A stretch of DNA of 64,000 bases from JANWYT01 sp034437555. Lineage in GTDB: Bacteria > Chloroflexota > Anaerolineae > Aggregatilineales > Phototrophicaceae. The stretch spans positions 5,706 through 69,705 of the forward strand of contig DAOTTQ010000058.1 of the NCBI GenBank assembly GCA_034437555.1. Direction: 5' to 3'. Made by a program: the position numbers and the translations under genes. The notes beneath the pieces are model-generated. The model was not told where the DNA came from. It was given only the letters and a program-made list of their open reading frames with translations, and made no database searches. Below, one piece after another: positions 57,923-64,000 of the stretch (the stretch's first letter is position 1; each line of letters opens with the position of its first letter).

Positions 57923-59662
57923 TTATTGATTTAGCGCACAGGTTTGTTCATCTAAATTGCCAATGGCACGCCCAACGGTGTTGCATGTGCCAATTTGCAC
58001 ATTCCCCAAAAACACCGTAAAGCCCGTATCAGTGGGCGCATCGGCACGCCAGAATAGCGACGGGTTGTTAAAGGTAATTTCACGAACACTCCCGCAAGCC
58101 CACGACGCAGGCACAACGATATTGGGACCACTGACCTTAATCACCAAACAGCCACCCGCCGAAAGCATCGCGCCGAAACGTTCACCATCGTTGTTAAGGG
58201 TGTCGTTGGCGGTTGCGCCTTCAAAGCGCAGGGTGCGAATGGGTTGTTCGGTTTGCCCCAAATTCCTTAGCGCAATAACATCGGCGTTGTACACCAAGTC
58301 GATGGGGTTACTCACCGGTTCGGTCACAACGATAGGCACAGCGGTTTCTGTGGGCGCAGGGGTAGGTGACGGTGTATTAGTTACCGTACTCGTTAGGGCA
58401 AGGGTGGGCGTTAGCGTTAATGTGGGTGTAGGCTCATCCGTTAACACAACCGCCAGCACTTCGGCAGTTGGGCTATCGGTGGGTGAAGGTGCAAGGGTGG
58501 GCAGGTTATCATTGTCTACAGGGGTTCTACTCCCTAATAGCACCGCAATCACCAAAAAAGCCACCAATGCAACACCACCAAAAAGCCCCAGAAGTGCCGT
58601 GTTTTGGCCTGCGGGAAGCGCGGGCAAAAGCGAAAGTGTGTTATTTTGATTTAGCGTGCGTGTTCGGTTAGAGAGGCTAGGGGACGGTTTACTGGCAGGA
58701 CGTGAACCCTCTGAAATAGGTGATGGAATAGACACCACTGGCGGTTCTGTCAGCATATTTGTTTTGCCCGCACGCGGAGGTTCTGGGGGCGCGTCTGTCG
58801 ATTTGACGGGCTTGCCCTCTTTGTCTAGCAAGGTGCGCTTAAGGTCAGCAATGAAGTCCATCGTGGTTGCGTGGCGATTGCGCGGGTCTTTTTCCAGTGA
58901 CTTTAAGATAACCTGTTGGGCATTGGCGGGAAGTTCTGGGTTAATGGCGCGTGGCGGAAGGGGCGTTTCTGTAATGTGATTCAGTGCCACTTCCATTGGG
59001 GTATTGCCCTTAAACAGACGTTCACCCGTCACTAGCTCATACACAATCACCGCAAACGAGTAGATGTCGCTTTGTGGCACAACACGCTGTGAATCGGTGG
59101 CTTGTTCGGGTGAGATATAGCGTGGCGTACCGAAGGCTGTGCCTAGTGTTTGGTCTACCGATTGGCGAAGCACTAGCCCAAAATCAGACAAATAGGCTTT
59201 ATCATTTACGCCAATGAGGATGTTGGACGGCTTAATATCGCGGTGAATAATGCCCCTACTGTGCGCGTGGTCTAGCGCAGAGGCAATTTGCTCTAAAATG
59301 CGTAAGGCACGGTCAAAGGGCATGAGGACTTTATCTTCGGCGTAGTTTTCCATCATCGTCGATAAATCAATGCCTTCAACATAGCGCATCGCCAAGAAGT
59401 AAAAGCTCTCGTGTTGCCCATACTGAAAAATAGTGACAATGTTTTCGTGGTCAAGCAAACCCACCGCCTGCGCTTCACGTTCAAAGCGCATGGGCAATGA
59501 CGAATCACGCTCGGCAAAGTCGGGCGAAAGCACCTTAACAGCCGCCTGTCGCCCTAGCTTCTCGTCTATACCAACGTAAATGGTCGCCATGCCACCCATT
59601 GCGAGCTTACGTTGTAGGCGGTAATCACCTAGCTTTTCACCAGTTAAATCAAGTGGATTCAC
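57923..59662 (-). CDS. Transmembrane Ser/Thr protein kinase with extracytoplasmic stalk domain
   Basis: A 579-residue receptor-type kinase. The kinase domain (about 12-275) is complete: glycine loop LAMGGMATIYVG (about 19-30), VKVL lysine (about 42), catalytic IIHRDIKPSNILI (about 137-149), DFGL (about 161) and the activation end GTPRYISPEQ (about 179). A proline-rich linker, a membrane helix (about 362-382) and a Thr/Pro stalk (385-440) lead to a C-terminal domain (about 450-579) with four cysteines, probably two disulphides outside the cell. The layout is like PknB-type kinases but with a different sensor. A 41-base gap separates it from the receiver-roadblock gene upstream, so they are likely co-transcribed. 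Confidence 0.94.
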   Translation of the reverse strand: MNPLDLTGEKLGDYRLQRKLAMGGMATIYVGIDEKLGRQAAVKVLSPDFAERDSSLPMRFEREAQAVGLLDHENIVTIFQYGQHESFYFLAMRYVEGIDLSTMMENYAEDKVLMPFDRALRILEQIASALDHAHSRGIIHRDIKPSNILIGVNDKAYLSDFGLVLRQSVDQTLGTAFGTPRYISPEQATDSQRVVPQSDIYSFAVIVYELVTGERLFKGNTPMEVALNHITETPLPPRAINPELPANAQQVILKSLEKDPRNRHATTMDFIADLKRTLLDKEGKPVKSTDAPPEPPRAGKTNMLTEPPVVSIPSPISEGSRPASKPSPSLSNRTRTLNQNNTLSLLPALPAGQNTALLGLFGGVALVAFLVIAVLLGSRTPVDNDNLPTLAPSPTDSPTAEVLAVVLTDEPTPTLTLTPTLALTSTVTNTPSPTPAPTETAVPIVVTEPVSNPIDLVYNADVIALRNLGQTEQPIRTLRFEGATANDTLNNDGERFGAMLSAGGCLVIKVSGPNIVVPASWACGSVREITFNNPSLFWRADAPTDTGFTVFLGNVQIGTCNTVGRAIGNLDEQTCALNQ

Positions 59663-59703
59663 AGGCGCATCCGTTCTTATGTGTTTGCTGCTTAGTTAAA
59701 TCC

Positions 59704-60915
59704 TTACTCGCCACCGAGTAATCCTAACTCTTTTGCTCTGTCCCAGTCCAATTTACCGCCCATGTTTCGGTCTTCTACTTTGCTTACTTCTTGTTCTAGC
59801 GCGTCTAGGCTAAACAAGTTGTCGGCATCCGATCCATCAAGCGCAAAGAGCAAGTCAAGGTCAATATCGCCTTCAATAGCTTCTAGCTGAGGGATATTAG
59901 ACACAAATTCTGTGGTTTGAACTTCTGGCGTAACGGCTTCTTCGGTCACAATATCGACACGTACCAAAGCAACGGGTTCTTCTGATGTTTCACGTTTGGC
60001 GGCACCTCTGGCGCGTCCGCGTGGGCGGTCTAGCTTTTCTTCCTCATCATCCATTATCGCAGGGGCATGAAGCAACCAAGCATCTGCACCCAAAATACCA
60101 ATGAGGTCTTCTGTGGCACGCCTGCCAAAGTTACGAACTGCACCTAGTTCGCGCCCGCCCTTTTGTCCATCAAACACCACACACAATTGATGATGCAAGC
60201 CCACCGTTAGCACATACAAATCGTAGGCTTCGCCATCATAAAACTGAAAGAGTGTGGCATTTCCGCCAATCATATCACGCAGGGTCAAGTGTGAAATGCT
60301 AGAAGGTCTAAGGGCATTTGCCACTTCATCACGCTTGATATAGCCGACGGTGCCTTGCTCTACCAGTACCTTGCCCTCACGGGTGACGAGTAAAACCGCC
60401 ATCGAGTTAAGGTCAATAAGAAGCTGATGCACAATGGCTTTGGCACGCTCAGTATTGATATTTGGCACACCGCCAAACTTGGGCGCGTTTCCTCCCAGCG
60501 TTTCTGATATGGGCGGAAGGGCTGCTTCAAAGATATTCTGTTTATCTAGCGCAGCCGACAGCACGCGCAAGAACTGCGGTACATCAAAGGGACGACGCAA
60601 GTATAAAAAGGGCGAGCCAGAGCGCGTTTCCTCGTCTAGTTCTACATCATCATAGTCGGCAACCACAATGATGACGGTTTCTGGGGCAATTTGCTTAATT
60701 TTGGCGGCAATTTCCCAGCCCCGCATGTTGTCGCCACACTCCCACGCGGTAATAACGGCGGTGCAATCGCCTCGTTTTAATTCTTCAAGAGCATCAAGCG
60801 CGCCGGGCGTGTCAATTTGAATGACAACCCTATCGAGCAAGTCCAAAGCACCGCGAATTTGTTGCGGCAACGTGCTGGTTGGGTCTACGGTAATAATGCG
60901 AGGCAGTGAAGGCAT
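59704..60915 (-). CDS. Receiver-like and roadblock/LC7 domain protein
   Basis: A 403-residue cytoplasmic protein. Residues 1-130 form a response-regulator-like fold (RIITVDPTSTLPQQ at the start, TAVITAWECGDNMRGWEIA near 54-72, IIVVADYDD, then FLYLRRPFDV where the conserved Lys is Arg), so it is probably not phosphorylated as usual. Residues about 165-285 form a roadblock/LC7 domain (IVHQLLIDLNSMAVLLVTRE near 166-185), the MglB/GTPase-regulator type. The last 110 residues are acidic and low-complexity. In Chloroflexota such roadblock proteins act with small GTPases or kinases. It precedes the Ser/Thr kinase gene on the same strand, which suggests a shared signalling role. Confidence 0.82.
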   Translation of the reverse strand: MPSLPRIITVDPTSTLPQQIRGALDLLDRVVIQIDTPGALDALEELKRGDCTAVITAWECGDNMRGWEIAAKIKQIAPETVIIVVADYDDVELDEETRSGSPFLYLRRPFDVPQFLRVLSAALDKQNIFEAALPPISETLGGNAPKFGGVPNINTERAKAIVHQLLIDLNSMAVLLVTREGKVLVEQGTVGYIKRDEVANALRPSSISHLTLRDMIGGNATLFQFYDGEAYDLYVLTVGLHHQLCVVFDGQKGGRELGAVRNFGRRATEDLIGILGADAWLLHAPAIMDDEEEKLDRPRGRARGAAKRETSEEPVALVRVDIVTEEAVTPEVQTTEFVSNIPQLEAIEGDIDLDLLFALDGSDADNLFSLDALEQEVSKVEDRNMGGKLDWDRAKELGLLGGE

Positions 60916-61033
60916 AGGGTTTCCTCAACTGGCTGGACGAAAATACAAATTTCATTATACCCTAAAATTTGTGAATGCCTAAAGAGAGTTCACAAAAACA
61001 GGATAGAAAGTACCAAACTAAGATGCTACGCTA

Positions 61034-61042
61034 TGCTATAAT
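61034..61042 (+). promoter_or_regulatory. Extended -10 promoter of the repeat-protein gene
   Basis: TGCTATAAT, an extended -10 (TGn plus consensus TATAAT), lies 45 bases before the ATG at 61087. No clear -35 stands at the usual distance, as is common with extended -10 elements. Confidence 0.6.
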
Positions 61043-61086
61043 AAAGGGGTGATTTTGAGCAATTGTGAGTTTTAGAGGATGGTCTC

Positions 61087-62835
61087 ATGGTTCGTTTTAT
61101 GCGTTGGCTTGGGTTGGGTGTGATGGTGTGCCTGTTTATCTTTCAGGTTTTTGCACAAACTACACCCACAGACTTTCAGGCATTTTTAAGCGACACCCGT
61201 ACTGACATTGAAATTTTAGCAGACCTTGCTTATGGGGGTGGCACGCGTCCCAGCACGTGGACGGGCAATAGTGACCCCACAAGCCAAGCCATCATTGCTG
61301 ATTTGTGGTTTGACAATGAGCAGTTGGCAGACGAAGTGTATGGGGCAGGACAACGCCCAAGCGACTGGATTGGCGCAACCACCTCTAACGCCACACTGGT
61401 TGCCCGCAACATTCGCCATGACCTAGAATTGGCGGCAGATGTGTTTATTGGTGCAGGGATTCGCCCTAGCACATGGCAAGGGGCAAGCCTCATTTACCAG
61501 TGTGACCGCACCACACAAAATATAGTGTATTTATTGCAAACCGTCTATAACATTTCTACCACAACGCCCGAAAGCGTGGTGAATTACTGCGCTGCTGTGG
61601 TTGGCGAGCTAGAAAATGAGCTAATTAACGCCACTTTTGGCACAGCCGAAGGCGCACAATCCAACATCCCTACTCTCATTTTAGCGGTACGGGGCGACCT
61701 TGAACGCCTTGCCGACGAAAGGCTAGGGCTAAACACGCGCCCCGAAGGCTGGCTAAGCAATAAGGATGTCAACTCGCCAACGCTGGCTGCCGATAACTTT
61801 GCTGACCTTGAACTATTGGCAGATACGCTGGTAGGGCTAGACCAACGCCCAAGTAATTGGATTGGTGCGCTAAGTGCTTCTGCCCCTCTAGCCTATCGTA
61901 ATTTGCGCTTCGACTTAGAGCTATTGGCAGACTATGCGCTAGGCGAGGGCGTGCGCCCACGGGGCTGGCAAGGGCAAGACCTTGTCGGACGCTGTGACCC
62001 CAACTTGCAGAACTTGGTGCTATTGGTACAACGCTCTTATGAATTTGTCCCTAGCGTTACAGCCGACATGGACACGGACGTTTTGTGTGGCATTGTGGCA
62101 AGTGAAGCCAATTTACTAACAGAAAACCCGCCCCGCCGTGATATTGCCGAAATTGCTGAAGAAGAGGGCAAAGAATTTATGGCAGAAGCCGTGTATGCCT
62201 TCGCCTATCTTGACTCGTCGGCAGTGCAGTATATGGGGGCTGTGCCAGATGGCGTAAAGTTCCGCGCGTGGTATCGTAACTTTGGTGAAAGTACCATGAT
62301 GTTTGTGAGCGGCGAAAACTTTGCGGTGTTCCTAGACCGCCGCTGGACAACGCTTTCAGAAGAAGCCTTTGTGCGCCTGCCCACATTAGATGACAGACGA
62401 CCGCTGACTTTTTGTGATGCCGACTGGTGTAATGGGCCCCGCGCCACACCTACACCGACTGGGGGCGGACCGCTCATTGAAATTATTACGGCAGCCACGC
62501 CACCCGCCACCCTTGCGCCCGGCTCTAACGTGGATGCTCAAGGCAAGCGTTTGGTGAGCTGGAATCACATTTTGGTAACGTACATTTTGCAACGTCCAGA
62601 AGTGAATGCCGCACAAGTGACGCTCCAAATTTGCCAAGAACCCACACAAATTACCTGTGAGCCTGTGCAGTCTGTACTCAATACACTTACGGGCGTTAAT
62701 TTGCCCATTATTTCTAGTGCGAATGGCTTAAACGTCTTTGAACTGCCGTATGGCTATAGCACAAACCTTGTGATTGATGGGTCATCGTTGTTCTCACAAG
62801 ACGTTTGGCTAAACGACCCCAGCCTTTCTCCGTAA
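61087..62835 (+). CDS. Secreted protein with six exact-period 36-residue repeats; family not recognised
   Basis: A 582-residue exported protein (signal peptide about 1-23, ending FQVFAQ). Residues 30-345 consist of two tandem modules 164 residues apart. Each has three 36-residue repeats of the form D-x-E-x-x-A-D-x-x-x-G-x-x-x-R-P-x-x-W, then a helical segment starting with a conserved Cys-Asp (CDRTTQNIVYLLQ in one, CDPNLQNLVLLVQ in the other). The RPxxW codons start at 61243, 61351, 61459, 61735, 61843 and 61951. Residues 345-450 form another domain, then a Pro/Thr linker (near 455) and a C-terminal beta-rich domain (about 475-582) with three cysteines. I cannot assign a function; the architecture suggests a cell-surface ligand-binding protein. 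Confidence 0.85.
   Translation: MVRFMRWLGLGVMVCLFIFQVFAQTTPTDFQAFLSDTRTDIEILADLAYGGGTRPSTWTGNSDPTSQAIIADLWFDNEQLADEVYGAGQRPSDWIGATTSNATLVARNIRHDLELAADVFIGAGIRPSTWQGASLIYQCDRTTQNIVYLLQTVYNISTTTPESVVNYCAAVVGELENELINATFGTAEGAQSNIPTLILAVRGDLERLADERLGLNTRPEGWLSNKDVNSPTLAADNFADLELLADTLVGLDQRPSNWIGALSASAPLAYRNLRFDLELLADYALGEGVRPRGWQGQDLVGRCDPNLQNLVLLVQRSYEFVPSVTADMDTDVLCGIVASEANLLTENPPRRDIAEIAEEEGKEFMAEAVYAFAYLDSSAVQYMGAVPDGVKFRAWYRNFGESTMMFVSGENFAVFLDRRWTTLSEEAFVRLPTLDDRRPLTFCDADWCNGPRATPTPTGGGPLIEIITAATPPATLAPGSNVDAQGKRLVSWNHILVTYILQRPEVNAAQVTLQICQEPTQITCEPVQSVLNTLTGVNLPIISSANGLNVFELPYGYSTNLVIDGSSLFSQDVWLNDPSLSP
61171..62121 (+). repeat. Tandem 492-base modules, each with three 108-base repeats
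   Basis: Equivalent codons of the two modules are 492 bases apart everywhere checked (RPxxW repeats at 61243/61735, 61351/61843 and 61459/61951; Cys-Asp at 61501/61993). Within a module the RPxxW motifs are exactly 108 bases apart. The nucleotide sequences have diverged, so the duplication is old while length has been strictly kept. Confidence 0.9.
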
Positions 62836-62855
62836 TTTATCCTTAATCACCTTAA

Positions 62856-62888
62856 GGGGCAATAGAGCGTCTATTGCCCCATTTTTTT
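62856..62888 (+). terminator. Rho-independent terminator after the repeat-protein gene
   Basis: A perfect 10-bp stem (GGGGCAATAG with its complement) closes a five-base loop, followed after one A by seven T. It lies 20 bases after the stop at 62835. Confidence 0.9.
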
Positions 62889-62988
62889 GCCCCTTATGGC
62901 TTTTTTACGGTTTTGTTTCATTTGCAGAACCACAAAATGTAACTATCATAAAAGTATCGTTCATTCCTACTTTGCTATGGGGGACACT

Positions 62989-63906
62989 ATGACAGACAAC
63001 GAAAATCCTTTACAAGAACTATTAAGCGAACTACGCGAAGCCATTGACAGCATCAAAGAGAAGGCAAGCCTCGCAGAGGTATCGGGCGAAGTAAACGAAG
63101 CCACCAAACTTGCGACTACGTTAAGCGACAGCCTAAAACCTCTTGAAAGCGCGGGCTATGCGTTTTTAGACACCCTAAAAACCCAATTATCCGACGCACA
63201 AACCTCATGGGCGGGTATTACATCAGGGATTCACGCCCACATTGAAAAATTTGCCACACCCCTTAAAACAGAGGTTTTGCAACTGGAACTTTTGCTAAAA
63301 CAAACCGAACTCGCACTGACCAATTCCGTGCTTTTTAACTCGCTAAAATCCTCCGCAGAGGACAAAGCCAAAGAGCTAGAGCGCAAAGCAGAAGAAGCTG
63401 CTGAAGCCCTTCGCCAGCAATACGAAGCCACCAAGACCGCGCTCGAAGCCATCGAAAGCCACGTTACAGATGTGGTTTGGTCGCTTGAACAATTCAAAGA
63501 ATCGGGCTTAGAGCTAGAGAGTGGTGAAAGCGTGTTCATTGCCACCAAAGCCGAATGGGCAAGCACAGGCAAAGGGAGCGACGACCCTGATGGCAATTTA
63601 TACGTGACGAATAAACGCCTAATTTTTGAACAAAACGAAAAGAAGGGCAAGTTCTTGGGCTTGTTTGGGGGCAAGCAAGTTCAGGCTGCGCTATGGGATA
63701 TTGCCCTCACAGACATCACCGGCATTTCTACCGAGAATAAAGGCTTCTTTGGTGGGAAGTCGATGCTTATGATAAGTACATCACATCCCGAATATGCCGA
63801 GTTACCCCTAGAAATTAAGGGTGGGTTTGGCAACGAACGCTTTGCAGGGCTACTAGAACGAGCAAAGCGTGGCGAGTTCAGCATACCCGTTGAACCCACC
63901 GAATAA
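62989..63906 (+). CDS. Coiled-coil protein with C-terminal GRAM/PH-like domain
   Basis: A 305-residue cytoplasmic protein. Residues 1-185 are heptad-rich coiled coil (ELERKAEEAAEALRQQYEAT near 128-147 is the clearest part). Residues about 190-300 form a GRAM or bacterial PH-like domain: GESVFIATKAEWASTGKG, then LYVTNKRLIFEQNEKKG (the typical L-x-V-T-N-x-R-L-I strand), DIALTDITGISTENKGFFGG and a terminal helix ERFAGLLERAKRG. GRAM-type domains usually bind lipids or act as a protein dock. The start at 62989 (MTDNE) has a GGGG five bases upstream; the frame is open back to 62887, overlapping the terminator. A hairpin follows the gene. Confidence 0.82.
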   Translation: MTDNENPLQELLSELREAIDSIKEKASLAEVSGEVNEATKLATTLSDSLKPLESAGYAFLDTLKTQLSDAQTSWAGITSGIHAHIEKFATPLKTEVLQLELLLKQTELALTNSVLFNSLKSSAEDKAKELERKAEEAAEALRQQYEATKTALEAIESHVTDVVWSLEQFKESGLELESGESVFIATKAEWASTGKGSDDPDGNLYVTNKRLIFEQNEKKGKFLGLFGGKQVQAALWDIALTDITGISTENKGFFGGKSMLMISTSHPEYAELPLEIKGGFGNERFAGLLERAKRGEFSIPVEPTE

Positions 63907-63933
63907 ACCCCGCTTCATTATGATTATCATCAC

Positions 63934-63957
63934 AGGGGCATCTTTTTAGATGCTCCT
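63934..63957 (+). terminator. Stem-loop after the GRAM-like gene
   Basis: AGGGGCATCT and AGATGCTCCT pair (one G-U) around a TTTT loop 28 bases after the stop codon at 63906. The remaining bases to the right edge show no gene. Confidence 0.6.
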
Positions 63958-64000
63958 TGAACTTTATTCCCCAAATTCCAAAACTCGCCGCGACTTTTTA

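Noticed and set aside
1..64000. tRNA or rRNA genes, insertion sequences, integrases and CRISPR arrays
   Set aside because: I looked for T-loop patterns, transposase or integrase motifs and regularly spaced repeats, and found none I can support.

Overview
The window reads as chromosomal DNA of a free-living bacterium, most likely a member of the Chloroflexota (Anaerolineae-like). No ribosomal marker is present, so this rests on gene style: VIT/VWA surface proteins, Pro/Thr-rich stalks anchored by one membrane helix, a Ser/Thr kinase with such a stalk, a receiver-roadblock protein, Yip1-type membrane proteins, HEAT-repeat proteins and many envelope glycosyltransferases. Base composition is close to even. 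The exceptions are a visibly AT-richer island near 54.7-56.7 kb and some gene debris near 4.2-4.9 kb. About 60 genes can be supported, with one SRP RNA, one cobalamin riboswitch and a dozen hairpin terminators.

Region by region. 0-6 kb: the end of an ECF sigma factor gene, an ExoD-like protein, a large orphan FtsX-type ABC permease, then a gutted kinase gene whose two ends flank a foreign fragment, a hypothetical gene and a WbqC-like protein. 6.4-8.5 kb: a polyprenyl-phosphate sugar cassette (GT2, methyltransferase, SMR-type flippase). 8.5-13.5 kb: FmdB, HEAT protein, NUDIX, DtxR-type regulator and a VIT-VWA protein. 13.6-19.9 kb: cold-shock protein, L,D-transpeptidase, 5'-nucleotidase, a two-gene unit ending in a metallo-beta-lactamase-fold hydrolase, and a SLATT/DUF4231-type protein. 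20-25.4 kb: AI-2E-type exporter, two Yip1-type proteins, a cNMP-binding protein, and a corrinoid/iron-type binding protein behind a cobalamin riboswitch. 25.8-30.6 kb: receiver-kinase, SRP RNA, DUF309 protein, a glycosidase-like protein and a partner. 30.7-36 kb (minus strand): GT2, M24 and M42 peptidases, HEAT-zinc protein, sugar-nucleotide SDR and pentapeptide protein. 36-39 kb: DUF3095, PD40 propeller, rhomboid. 39-42.8 kb (minus): amidase, glutaredoxin-like, MoxR, Wzz-like, DUF2304. 43-49 kb: HNH nuclease, protease-prodomain-like protein, thioesterase, CgeB-like glycosyltransferase, PyrK-like protein, an unusual uracil-DNA glycosylase, a DPM1-like GT2 and a MalY-type lyase. 49-54.6 kb: a second VWA protein and ClpC. 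54.8-56.5 kb: a convergent TcmP / Gp37-Gp68 pair. 57-64 kb: a nitrilase homologue lacking its catalytic cysteine, a Ser/Thr kinase, a receiver-roadblock protein, a secreted protein built from six exact-period 36-residue repeats, and a GRAM-like protein.

The strongest leads are the TcmP / three-Cys pair as a candidate mobile system of unknown function, the 36/164-residue nested-repeat secreted protein, the nitrilase with Gly in place of its nucleophile, the family-4 uracil-DNA glycosylase without any Fe-S cysteine, and the gutted kinase locus.
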